Positions 17,119-25,358 of a stretch of DNA of 64,000 bases are shown here, piece by piece. The position numbers and the translations under genes are program-made. The notes under the pieces are model-generated. The model ran no database searches. It was not told the DNA's origin and worked only from the letters and a program-made list of their open reading frames with translations. Each line of letters starts with the position of its first letter. The first letter of the stretch is position 1. This DNA is from Lucinisca nassula. Its lineage: Eukaryota > Mollusca > Bivalvia > Lucinida > Lucinidae. The stretch is taken from assembly GCA_963580285.1 (NCBI GenBank), contig OY757024.1, positions 120,280,045 to 120,344,044 on the forward strand, given 5' to 3'.

Positions 17119-17811
17119 ATGTCAAGCATTCAGACACCAGTAGTACAAGATATTAACAGTTTGTTTTTCAAACATCCTGCTAATCTCTTTATATCAGGTC
17201 CAAGTGGATCTGGAAAAACAGAGTTTGTAAGAAAAGTCATTGAATACAAACATGACTTGTTTGATATTCAACCACAACGTATCGTGTGGTGCTACAAAGA
17301 ATGGCAACCAACTTATAATATCTTGCAAGAACGTGAAGGATCCAACATCACATTTCTTTCTGGAATTCCCAATGACGATGATGACATTGTCAGCGATACG
17401 AGTTTGTCTCACTTGATCGTCTTTGACGATATGTTAGGAGACAAAGATGAAGAAAAAATCAAATTGTGGTTTACAAGGAAAGGGCATCATCGAAATGCAA
17501 GTGTGATATACATCACACAAAATTTGTTTCACCAAAGTAAAGATAGTCGAACTATCAGTTTGAATGCACATTATCTCATTTTGTTTCAAAGTCCTCGAGA
17601 TAAGATGCAAGTCAAAGTTTTGGCAAAACAACTTCAATCTCCACATTTGATGTATGCTTTCAATGATGCCACATCCAAACCACATGGATACTTACTGATC
17701 GATTTGAAACCAGATACACCAGATCTGTTGAGATTTAGAACAAATATTTTTCAAAACTGGTTTACAAAACCAAATCATCAAGGACCAGTTGTTTATTTCC
17801 CAAACATATAA
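17119..17811 (+). CDS. genome-packaging ATPase (FtsK/HerA, A32-like)
   Basis: 230 residues, the usual Polinton length. Walker A GPSGSGKT at residues 27-34; Walker B LIVFDDM at 99-105; a TQN sensor-like motif (VIYITQNLFHQ) follows. Expected to pump DNA into capsids. TATAAATA at 17076-17083 lies 35 bp before the ATG. The stop codon lies inside TATAAAAG (17807-17814), the likely TATA box of the next gene. Confidence 0.95.
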   Translation: MSSIQTPVVQDINSLFFKHPANLFISGPSGSGKTEFVRKVIEYKHDLFDIQPQRIVWCYKEWQPTYNILQEREGSNITFLSGIPNDDDDIVSDTSLSHLIVFDDMLGDKDEEKIKLWFTRKGHHRNASVIYITQNLFHQSKDSRTISLNAHYLILFQSPRDKMQVKVLAKQLQSPHLMYAFNDATSKPHGYLLIDLKPDTPDLLRFRTNIFQNWFTKPNHQGPVVYFPNI

Positions 17812-17814
17812 AAG
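17807..17814 (+). promoter_or_regulatory. TATA box overlapping the ATPase stop codon
   Basis: TATAAAAG whose TAA (17809-17811) is the ATPase stop; the next ATG is 36 bp further on (17850). Confidence 0.6.
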
Positions 17815-17849
17815 TGTGTGTCTGATTTGAAAATTGATCACAAGTCATT

Positions 17850-18551
17850 ATGGTTTCGAAACGAACATCAGCTAACTTGATAAGGGCACTCTACAATTTG
17901 AGTAGAGAACCAAATACTGTAAAACGCAAACAATTGCTCAATGAGGGATTACTTGAAATGATAAAATGGTTTTCTTTGGCTGCAAGAAAAATCATTGAGG
18001 GTAAAATGAAATTACCCAAACAGACAAAGAAATTTATGGAAAAACATAAAGATGATCTCAGAAAATTAACAAGCACCATGGTCAATAGTGATGTTAAACG
18101 TAACATCATTTTGAAACCTGGTGGAGGTGGTTTCTTGGGTGGCGTTATTATCAGAACATTAATTCGATGGGATGGTAATAAAATATTAAGACGGTTTGCC
18201 AAAAAGAAGACTTCTGTAAAGAAGACTTCTGAAAAAAAGAAAAAACCTAGAAAAATTAATGAAAAATTTATTACTGTGAGAAAACGTCCAATTACATCAT
18301 GGCAAAGTCTTGGGATGCGATCACCTACTGAAAATGCTCGGTCTGTAACTCGTCGAAAAACCATTTCACCAAATATTGCTAGATTTCAACCACTCTATGC
18401 TGGGGAACCACATGTTTTTCAAACTGCAAGACAGTTTGGATTTGAAGCTGCAATGCGTGAAAAAGGTATGCAGGGACAAAAAATGTATAATCAACCTTTT
18501 AGAATCAATAACAGAGGTCCAAACTTGAAACTTACGAGACGCAAAATATAA
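17850..18551 (+). CDS. basic Gly-rich Polinton protein 1, possible core/membrane-active protein
   Basis: 233 residues, very basic. Helical N-half, then a glycine-rich hydrophobic stretch ILKPGGGGFLGGVIIRTLI (~90-108), a Lys-rich linker and a basic C-half. The region around residues 10-108 resembles the whole of the next protein (KLPKQTKKF with HLTKAQKQH, then a Gly-rich hydrophobic segment). In adintovirus/Polinton virions such Gly-rich basic proteins are compared with adenovirus core pX or membrane-active peptides; that role is inference. Its own stop overlaps the next TATA box. Confidence 0.78.
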   Translation: MVSKRTSANLIRALYNLSREPNTVKRKQLLNEGLLEMIKWFSLAARKIIEGKMKLPKQTKKFMEKHKDDLRKLTSTMVNSDVKRNIILKPGGGGFLGGVIIRTLIRWDGNKILRRFAKKKTSVKKTSEKKKKPRKINEKFITVRKRPITSWQSLGMRSPTENARSVTRRKTISPNIARFQPLYAGEPHVFQTARQFGFEAAMREKGMQGQKMYNQPFRINNRGPNLKLTRRKI

Positions 18552-18554
18552 AAG
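18547..18554 (+). promoter_or_regulatory. TATA box overlapping the stop codon of the 17850 gene
   Basis: TATAAAAG containing the TAA stop (18549-18551), 43 bp before the ATG at 18597. Second instance of this arrangement in adjacent genes. Confidence 0.6.
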
Positions 18555-18596
18555 CCCATGTTCGACTGGGATTCTTCATAGTGTATCACGACAATC

Positions 18597-18995
18597 ATGA
18601 CGGCCGTACGTAAAAGGAAAACTCTGAGAAAAAAGAAAACTTCTTTAATTAATAAATATGGTCCTTTTTTAGAAGGACTTTGTCAGTTACCTCCAAAATT
18701 TCGTCAAAAAATAATCAATGATTCACCCAAAGAAGTGATCGATTGTGTTGGGGAATGTTGCTTAAACATTATAAAAGGCAATGTACATCTAACTAAAGCT
18801 CAGAAACAACACTTACAATCTAGAAAACAGCATGTTCGTTTGCTGAGTACAAAACAGGTCCCTGTTGCAGCAAAAAAGAAAATCATTAATCAGAAAGGCG
18901 GGGCTTTACTAGGATTGTTACTCAAACCTTTGATTGCCCCACTCATAGGATCTGTCCTTGGTGGCCTTCTTAATCCAAATCATGGAAGGGCGTAA
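18597..18995 (+). CDS. basic Gly-rich Polinton protein 2, possible membrane-active virion protein
   Basis: 132 residues. Basic N-terminus (RKRKTLRKKK), helical middle with IIKGNVHLTKAQKQHL, basic run, then a hydrophobic glycine-rich end QKGGALLGLLLKPLIAPLIG that could form an amphipathic, membrane-lytic helix. This layout is common to a conserved Polinton/adintovirus protein. A shorter paralogue of the upstream gene. Ends 1 nt before the next start (GCGTAAAATGG). Confidence 0.8.
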   Translation: MTAVRKRKTLRKKKTSLINKYGPFLEGLCQLPPKFRQKIINDSPKEVIDCVGECCLNIIKGNVHLTKAQKQHLQSRKQHVRLLSTKQVPVAAKKKIINQKGGALLGLLLKPLIAPLIGSVLGGLLNPNHGRA

Positions 18996-18996
18996 A

Positions 18997-19773
18997 ATGG
19001 CTATTGTCCCATTCAAACTTTGGGAAGATATGAAACGTTGGAAAGAGGAGCAAATTCAGAAACCTAGATTACCACCTGATCCTGAAGTTTCGGCTACTGC
19101 TAATCTTCAAAACGACTTGTCTTCTGTTATGAGTAATAATGAAATCTCGGAATCAGAAAAGTCTCAGTTGTTTGGTGAAACTTTGCATAAATTTAAGACG
19201 GCGCATAAAAAAGCTTTAAAAGAACGTTCAGTTTCCCTTTCCCAGCCTGTTCTGCAACCTAAGAAGATTGATCAACACATTATTGACAGTGTTCCTTCCA
19301 CCATGAAAAGAAAAGCTCAGCTTTTGCTTTCTCTGTTGCAAGAAAATAAAAACATAGCTTGGGATGATGATGGTACAGTCAAGATGTATGGAAAACCTAT
19401 TCCTGGTTCTAACATTATCGACTTGGTCAATGATGTGATCAGACATAGGAAAGGTATTGAGCCCACGGGCTGGCAAGCTTTTGCACAAGGGTTGAGAGAA
19501 TTGAATATTCCTCAAGATGTGGTAGGCAATAGAGATAGATGGGAATGGATGCACGAACATCACCTTCCTCCTCCTGAACAATCACCAGAGGATGTCTTTG
19601 TGACTCCTCCTAAAACAAAACGTCATAAAATAAGGACTCCCTATACAAAACAGCGTAAATATGATCTGCCATCAGTCAAAAAACACGTAAGGCGATTAGC
19701 GAGAAAACATATAAAAGAAGAAGAAATGGAAGGTCCTTTCATACCTAAATGGTTAACCTATGATGAACAATGA
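18997..19773 (+). CDS. conserved Polinton protein of unknown function
   Basis: 258 residues beginning MAIVPFKLWEDMKRWKEEQ. Similar proteins recur beside the integrase in animal Polintons; the function is not established. N-terminal coiled-coil-like part, a middle domain with TGWQAFAQGLRELNIPQ, and a basic C-terminus (PPKTKRHKIRTPYTK). The start at 18997 is chosen over 18958 and 18982 because it has strong context (AAAATGG), follows the previous stop by 1 nt, and matches where related proteins begin. The stop overlaps the integrase ATG (ATGA). Confidence 0.82.
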   Translation: MAIVPFKLWEDMKRWKEEQIQKPRLPPDPEVSATANLQNDLSSVMSNNEISESEKSQLFGETLHKFKTAHKKALKERSVSLSQPVLQPKKIDQHIIDSVPSTMKRKAQLLLSLLQENKNIAWDDDGTVKMYGKPIPGSNIIDLVNDVIRHRKGIEPTGWQAFAQGLRELNIPQDVVGNRDRWEWMHEHHLPPPEQSPEDVFVTPPKTKRHKIRTPYTKQRKYDLPSVKKHVRRLARKHIKEEEMEGPFIPKWLTYDEQ

Positions 19774-20834
19774 AGTTTGAAAAATTATATTATGATCCTA
19801 AAAGTCCTGCTGCCTATGCTGGAGAACAAGCTTTATTCCAGTTAGCTAGAAAAACTTCTAAAAAAGTAAAACTTAAAGATGTCAGGGATTGGTTGAGGAA
19901 ACAAAAGACGTACACTTTGCATAAGCCTATTCGTAGAAAATTCAAACGTCGAAAAACTGTAGTTGCAGGAATCGATTATCAATGGCAAGCAGATTTAGCA
20001 GATGTGTCAAGTATGTCTAAGTTCAATGACAAACACCGATACTTGCTTTGTGTCATTGATGTATTTTCCAAATTTGCCTGGGTTGTTCCCATCAAAGACA
20101 AGATGGGTAAAACTTTGATCAAAGCATTCAAATTGATTTTGAAAAAACGAAGTCCAAAAAGCCTCCAGTCTGATAAAGGAACAGAATTTAAAAATAAAAT
20201 TTTTCAGAATTTTTTAAAGTCAAAAAAGATTCATTTTTTCACGACAGAAAATCCTGAAACTAAAGCCAGTATTGTTGAAAGATTTCAAAGAACTTTGAAA
20301 AGTCGCATGTGGAAATATTTTACACATCATCGTACACTGAGATATATCGATGTACTTCCAAAATTAGTTCATGGCTACAATCATGCATATCATCGAAGTA
20401 TCAAATGTGCACCTGCATCTGTAACTAGCAAAAACGAAGTTTTAGTGTCAGAAAATTTATTTGGAAAGAAACAAAAACATCAAAGTCCAAAATTAAAAGT
20501 CAGTGATTATGTTCGCATTAACAAGACAAAACGTACTTTTGATAAAGGTTATTTACCAAACTGGACACAAGAGTTATTTCAAATTTCGGTTGTGTACAAA
20601 CATCAAAATCCTGTAACCTATAAAATAGTAGATCTAGATGGTGAGGTAGTCAAAGGCACTTTTTACTCGCAAGAGTTACAACGTGTAGAAAAAGATCAAA
20701 TTTTCGAAATTGAATCTGTCATAGATCGCAGAAAACGTAAAATTGGTAAAAAGTGGATCAAAGAAATAAAAGTTCATTGGAAAGGGTATCCATCTAAATT
20801 TGATAGTTGGATTTCAGAATCAGATCTTCTATAA
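19770..20834 (+). CDS. int: retroviral-type DDE integrase with C-terminal chromodomain
   Basis: 354 residues. Inserts the element's DNA and generates the 6-bp target duplication. N-terminal helical part, then the rve core: candidate catalytic D75 (WQADL), D135 (LQSDKGTEF) and E170 (KASIVERF), spacing D-35-E; an SH3-like part; and a chromodomain at ~308-354 (FEIESVIDRR...VHWKGYPSKFDSWI). Chromodomains on integrases can steer insertion towards marked chromatin. Overlaps the upstream gene by 4 nt. Intact. Confidence 0.96.
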   Translation: MKFEKLYYDPKSPAAYAGEQALFQLARKTSKKVKLKDVRDWLRKQKTYTLHKPIRRKFKRRKTVVAGIDYQWQADLADVSSMSKFNDKHRYLLCVIDVFSKFAWVVPIKDKMGKTLIKAFKLILKKRSPKSLQSDKGTEFKNKIFQNFLKSKKIHFFTTENPETKASIVERFQRTLKSRMWKYFTHHRTLRYIDVLPKLVHGYNHAYHRSIKCAPASVTSKNEVLVSENLFGKKQKHQSPKLKVSDYVRINKTKRTFDKGYLPNWTQELFQISVVYKHQNPVTYKIVDLDGEVVKGTFYSQELQRVEKDQIFEIESVIDRRKRKIGKKWIKEIKVHWKGYPSKFDSWISESDLL

Positions 20835-20845
20835 AAACCGCAAAC

Positions 20846-21133
20846 ATGAATTTCAGAAGCTCATTCGTGCGTGACACTGCTTCTTTACAATCTGCAGACG
20901 GTAGTCAAGGAGTATTAGCAAAAAATCGCTTAACATTTTTGGCTCAAATTATTGTTGTTTATGCCATCATTATCACCTCATTGGTACAAATCAGTTTAAG
21001 AAGTCCAGACAAAGAATTGTGGTTGATATTACTCAGTAGCTCTGTTGGATACATTTTACCATCGCCAGGATTAAAATTCAAAAGACAAACTCCGATTTCA
21101 TCTTCTCTCCCTGAGGAAAAACAAAAACCATGA
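20846..21133 (+). CDS. small two-span membrane protein
   Basis: 95 residues from MNFRSSFVRDTASLQSADG. Two hydrophobic segments, FLAQIIVVYAIIITSLVQI and LWLILLSSSVGYIL, separated by a short charged loop, then a polar tail. Similar short two-span proteins occur between integrase and capsid genes in other Polintons; role unknown. The start at 20846, just after the integrase gene, is preferred over 20807, which lies within it. Overlaps the next ATG by 4 nt (ATGA). Confidence 0.78.
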   Translation: MNFRSSFVRDTASLQSADGSQGVLAKNRLTFLAQIIVVYAIIITSLVQISLRSPDKELWLILLSSSVGYILPSPGLKFKRQTPISSSLPEEKQKP

Positions 21134-21986
21134 AAGAATTTTACTTGACATTATTAAGTGACAGTTCTTTAGACACATTTCCCAAAAATACTCAATCTAC
21201 TTTCAAAGTCAAATTAGATTGTCCTATTCAAATTGACAAACAAAATTGGGAGGTAGCTTTAGCAGAAATAATAACACCGGGTGAAATCATGAATATCACA
21301 GATAAAAATAATTTTTTCTTTCTTCGATTAACAAATAATGCTTTCATTGACATAAAGTTTGATCACTTAAGGCATGAACTTTGCAAACAAACAAAAAAAT
21401 GTTCAGATTATAAAGTAACCTTTCCAACAGGAAATTATACTAGCCCTGAACATTTGATTATGGAAATGAAAAATGCACTTGAGAGTCGTATTCAAAAGAT
21501 TTTGACTCAACACAACATTAAAATTCATCTTGAATACAGAAGTCAATTAAAACGCATCAAGGTTGCTGTAGAATATCCTTCTGGTTCAAATTACACAAAT
21601 CAAATTCAGATAGTATTTCCAACACCATTAGCATTTTAGGCATCGATAAACAATTTCACGGAGAACCATTAGGTAATGACGCTGTCAAATTCAAATATGG
21701 TGTTGACTTGAATATTCATAACAGTCGCTTCTTTGTGTATTCCGATGTGGCCGGTTACACAAACATAGGACATATAACAGCTCCCATTTTAAGAGTTGTT
21801 CCATTTGCAAATACAACTGGCGAAATTCATTTCCATCAAGAATTTCTCAACTTGCATTACGTTCCAGTGGCAAAATCCTTCATTGATCAAGTTTACATTA
21901 GTATAAAAGGCGATACAGGTAATGATATTCCATTCATTACTGGAAAGACATTGATCAAACTACACTTCAGAAAAAAAGAACAATAA
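21130..21986 (+). pseudogene. penton-like minor capsid protein gene, frameshifted
   Basis: The N-terminal part (21130-21639) opens KEFYLTLLSDSS...FPKNTQSTF, with WEVALAEI, typical of the Polinton single-jelly-roll minor capsid protein. The C-terminal part, including FFVYSDV and HYVPVAKSFIDQVYI, continues in another frame to 21986. Both halves are well preserved; the break is confined to roughly 21590-21640 and is consistent with a small deletion. The second open frame has no ATG near its start. Whether this is real decay, a sequencing error or programmed shifting cannot be told here. The last codons overlap the next ATG (TAATG). Confidence 0.85.
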
Positions 21987-22429
21987 TGCGTACTATTCAT
22001 TATCACCAGTCTGGAGCGGGGTTTAAAGACTTTCCCGTCTATCGAGGTGTCTCAAGACAATATGGCCATGGTTTAGGTTCAATATTTAAAACAGCAATGC
22101 GAAGTGTTGTTCCCATTTTGAAACCTCTAGCACAAGCAGGAATAAAAAGTGCAAAACAAGTTGCAAAAAGGGAGGGACTAGGTGCTCTTCGCGATATGTT
22201 GGAAGGTCAAAATATCAAACAAGTTTTGAAACAAAGAGGCAAACAAAGTTTGAAATCTCTCGGAAAATCAGCTCTTGGTGAATTAAGTGGGGGTATAAAA
22301 TCAAAAGGCAAATCTAAAAAGAATCAGTCTAAGACTAAACGTCAAGGTGTTAAGAAGGGTCAAAAAAAGAAAAACTCAACTGCTATTCCAAAAAATCTTA
22401 AATTTCCGAAAGATATTTTCGATCAATAA
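21986..22429 (+). CDS. basic core-like Polinton protein (adenovirus pV/pVI-like, tentative)
   Basis: 147 residues. N-terminus includes FPVYRGVSRQYGHGLGSIF, then a helical hydrophobic part, then an extremely Lys-rich tail (KSKGKSKKNQSKTKRQGVKKG). Proteins with this YRG...GYGLG/GHGLG start between minor and major capsid genes are usual in Polintons and probably package DNA or link it to the capsid; the role is inferred. Shares single-base overlaps with both neighbours. Confidence 0.82.
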   Translation: MRTIHYHQSGAGFKDFPVYRGVSRQYGHGLGSIFKTAMRSVVPILKPLAQAGIKSAKQVAKREGLGALRDMLEGQNIKQVLKQRGKQSLKSLGKSALGELSGGIKSKGKSKKNQSKTKRQGVKKGQKKKNSTAIPKNLKFPKDIFDQ

Positions 22430-23724
22430 TGATGCAATCAGGTTCTTGTGAGTGCAGCAAAACGGAGCTGGAAATGCAATTCGTTCCTCCGACAATGACA
22501 ACTATGCAAGAAACTCAGTGGACTGATTATCATCCTATTGCTTCCCTGGATAGTTATCAGGCACCCATTGAATTTTTGGTTCCACCCCATACTGAATATT
22601 ATACAGATTTATCTCAAACTTATCTTTATCTGAAATGTAGAATCCTGAAACCAGATGGAACTAATATTGAGGACAAAAAGGTTGCCCCTATCAACAACTT
22701 CTTTCACAGTATGTTCAGTAGCATCGATTTGTACCTGAATAATAAACTGGTCACAAGTAATATGGATACATATCCGTACAGAGCCTACATAGAAAACTTA
22801 TTTTCCTTTGGAGCAGATGTCAAAGACAATCAGTTAAAAGCTGCAGAGCATTGGTATGAAGATGAACCTGGGAGATTTGAGGATTTTGAATGTGATAACA
22901 TAAAAAAAGGCCGAGGTGAAGCTACAAAACAAAGTAAATCTTTGGAACTCATGGGCCGATTACATTTAGATCTGGCCATGCAAGACAAATATCTTCCGAA
23001 TGGGATCGAAATCAAACTCAGACTTAACAGAGCATCTCCTCAATTTTGTATCATGGCTGAGGATGGTTACCCTGTAGTACTCAAAATTGATGTAGCCAAA
23101 CTGTCAGTGAGAAATGTACAACTTCTACCAGCAATCACAAACGATTTGAATCAGAGCATTGCTCAACATAATGCCAAATTCCCCATCAGAAGAGTTGAGG
23201 TGAAAACATTTACCATTGGTACTGGACTCAGATCTAAAATTGAAGACCATCTGTTCCAGGGTCAACTTCCAAAACGATTGTTCATTGGCATGGTTCCTAA
23301 TGAAACATTCAATGGCACATTTCCCACGAACCCCTTTAACTTCCAACCTTTCAATCTCAGTAAATTGGATGTCACACTCGATGGACATAATATCTATGGC
23401 AGACCCTTTGAACCTAACTTCACCAGAAACGAGTATCTTCGATCATACATGTCACTGTATCAGGCTCTGAGTAGTCGAGACCAAGTTCAGAATTGTAACA
23501 TCGATTACGAGGATTACAAAGACGGATACACATTCTGGGGATATGACTTCACACCTGATCAAGCTGCTGACCAGAGTCATCTCCACCCTATAAAAACTGG
23601 AAACCTGAGACTAGAACTTCAGTTTGCCAATTCGCTCGCAAAGACTATCAACGTCATTGTGTATGCTGAATTTGATAATCTGATAGAAATTAACGGACTC
23701 AGAGAAGTAATCACAGACTACTGA
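22429..23724 (+). CDS. major capsid protein, double jelly-roll (hexon-like)
   Basis: 431 residues. Recognised as the Polinton major capsid protein from LEMQFVPPTMTTMQETQW near the start, IEFLVPPHTEYYTDLSQTYL, the NNFFHSMFSSIDLYLNNK block and the C-terminal WGYDFTPDQ...LRLELQFA segment. Forms the trimeric shell subunit in modelled Polinton virions. A full-length intact frame beginning ATGATG in the stop codon of the previous gene. Its preservation, next to a broken penton-like gene, suggests the damage there is recent. Confidence 0.95.
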   Translation: MMQSGSCECSKTELEMQFVPPTMTTMQETQWTDYHPIASLDSYQAPIEFLVPPHTEYYTDLSQTYLYLKCRILKPDGTNIEDKKVAPINNFFHSMFSSIDLYLNNKLVTSNMDTYPYRAYIENLFSFGADVKDNQLKAAEHWYEDEPGRFEDFECDNIKKGRGEATKQSKSLELMGRLHLDLAMQDKYLPNGIEIKLRLNRASPQFCIMAEDGYPVVLKIDVAKLSVRNVQLLPAITNDLNQSIAQHNAKFPIRRVEVKTFTIGTGLRSKIEDHLFQGQLPKRLFIGMVPNETFNGTFPTNPFNFQPFNLSKLDVTLDGHNIYGRPFEPNFTRNEYLRSYMSLYQALSSRDQVQNCNIDYEDYKDGYTFWGYDFTPDQAADQSHLHPIKTGNLRLELQFANSLAKTINVIVYAEFDNLIEINGLREVITDY

Positions 23725-23732
23725 AACAAAAA

Positions 23733-24338
23733 ATGCATAGTGGATACTATATTGAAGAAGAACTGAGGGATTATCTACTATGGTCAGATTCTACTTCATC
23801 TGGAAATAGTATGCTACAAAAAGAATTTGAGGGATTATCAGAAGACAATGAAACACTGGGACGACAAAAATGGATTAAAGATACCCTTATACGAGCCATG
23901 AAGATCAACTTGATGACTGCTATATTTGACTATGCCCGTCACCAGTGCCAAGGATGTAGAATAAATCATCCCAGTCAGAAATACCATGACTTGTGCTTGT
24001 GGACAAAACCAAACGAATGGATAACAGACTATGGTATACATATCCATGCCCTGAATAATCTCAACATCTACGATGTCATCCAAAAATGGGACGAGTTGCT
24101 CCTGGATGAAGTACCATCAGAAGAAAGAAGAAAAGAATATACTGCTATGACAGGATTGGACCATTTAACACCATCTGAAAAAGTCGAAGCCTATAAAAAC
24201 TGGATGTTCCTGAAAAACAGTCATAACAGATACGGAAGAAAACCTGACTACAACGAGTGGAGAGACTTTTGGAAACAGAAATTAATAGAAGCTACTCCAT
24301 CGGAGACATCACCAGAAAAATGGAGACACATGAACTGA
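23733..24338 (+). CDS. Cys/His-containing Polinton protein, unknown function
   Basis: 201 residues. Contains CQGCRINHPSQKYHDLC (~73-89), a C-x2-C-x4-H-x4-H-x2-C pattern likely to bind zinc, within a helical protein with many Trp/Tyr. Small proteins with this HPSQ...HDLC-like signature accompany animal Polintons; role unknown. Starts 8 nt after the capsid gene and overlaps the protease start by about 19 nt. Confidence 0.78.
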   Translation: MHSGYYIEEELRDYLLWSDSTSSGNSMLQKEFEGLSEDNETLGRQKWIKDTLIRAMKINLMTAIFDYARHQCQGCRINHPSQKYHDLCLWTKPNEWITDYGIHIHALNNLNIYDVIQKWDELLLDEVPSEERRKEYTAMTGLDHLTPSEKVEAYKNWMFLKNSHNRYGRKPDYNEWRDFWKQKLIEATPSETSPEKWRHMN

Positions 24339-24931
24339 GGAAAATTCTATACCATATGCCTGTAAATGGAGATGTATGTGCCAAAGATCTCTTACCAGAG
24401 AAGAAACCTCTAGACATGAAAGCCTATATCATAAACACTGACAATTCAGATGAACCAGGAGAACATTGGGTTACCGTATACTTCAGAGGCCATCAAGCCA
24501 TCTACTTTGATTCTTATGGCATGCCACCAGAAGAAGACTATATTCTACCTTTCATCCGAAGAAATTCCAGAAGTTGGATTCAAAATACAGAACCATTACA
24601 AAGTCCATGGAGTCACAACTGTGGAATGTGGTGTATTTACATTATTCATCAACTTGAAAAAGGACTAGACTTGAAGAAGGCTATTCATGGGGAACTGTAT
24701 GGCACAGGAGAAGACTTATACCAAAATGACAGAGATATTGACAGATGGTTCAGTGCTAATTATGGCAAATTGATCTGGACACAAATTAAGTCTAATTATG
24801 GCAAATTGATCTGGACACAAAATGACATGCCAACTCCAAAGTTTCTTTACAAACATAGAATTCAAGCTTGCAAATGTTTGAGAAATACACATTGTTTATC
24901 AAAGAAATACCCCATGTATTTGATGCTGTAA
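24320..24931 (+). CDS. adenain-like cysteine protease (maturation protease)
   Basis: 203 residues from METHELRKIL. Expected to mature virion precursors. Candidate catalytic residues H49 (GEHWVTVYF), D64 (IYFDSYG) and C101 (SHNCGMWCIYII), with an oxyanion-type Gln at 94. The start at 24320 has strong context (AAAATGG); the in-frame 24257 lies well inside the upstream gene. The C-terminus carries a perfect tandem repeat (SNYGKLIWTQ twice, 24755-24821) and then a tail with KACKCLRN-like basic/Cys content not typical of the family, so the end of the protein has been remodelled. Confidence 0.9.
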   Translation: METHELRKILYHMPVNGDVCAKDLLPEKKPLDMKAYIINTDNSDEPGEHWVTVYFRGHQAIYFDSYGMPPEEDYILPFIRRNSRSWIQNTEPLQSPWSHNCGMWCIYIIHQLEKGLDLKKAIHGELYGTGEDLYQNDRDIDRWFSANYGKLIWTQIKSNYGKLIWTQNDMPTPKFLYKHRIQACKCLRNTHCLSKKYPMYLML

Positions 24932-25358
24932 ATATGTTAAGGTTTCAAATTGTAAACGAGGGCAGAGGGACGGTCCTAATCCTCTGTTCATCGTAATCAA
25001 GTTAGTTAGCGGGACAAATAAAATTAAAACTGTTCACCAATCTTTCTTGTCTTTTCACCCCTCTTCATTTCGAAGAGGTAGTAGTATGTAAACTTGAGAT
25101 GGCTAGAAATAACATCCACTGACGCTTCATAGTCAAACTAATGAAACAAAAACAGATCTTGAGATACAAGATCTATATCCAGAAGTTTGCTACTATCAAG
25201 CCTCAATATATTTGCCAAACCACTTGACGCTTGACAGTCAAGTTTCTATTGATGAAGAAATATAAAGTCTTGAGATACAAGATTTTTTATTTCTCATAGA
25301 AACTTGCTACTAGATAGCCTCAATATATAAGCATGACACTATGAAGTCTTGAGATACA
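24932..25358. promoter_or_regulatory. right subterminal region: poly(A) signal and iterated motifs
   Basis: No gene seen. AATAAA at 25017-25022 can end the right-arm transcript. Then CTTGAGATACAAG occurs three times (25158-25170, 25269-25281, 25348-25360), the first inside an inverted AGATCTTG...CAAGATCT. GCCTCAATATAT occurs twice (25199 and 25318), and a CTTGAC-rich block lies near 25224-25243. Iterations next to a TIR suggest binding sites for replication or packaging proteins; this is inference. Confidence 0.55.

Noticed and set aside
20830..20837. TATAAAAA overlapping the integrase stop as promoter of the membrane-protein gene
   Set aside because: Only 8 bp separate it from the ATG at 20846, so a TATA-directed start would fall inside the gene. 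It may be chance or serve a later gene.
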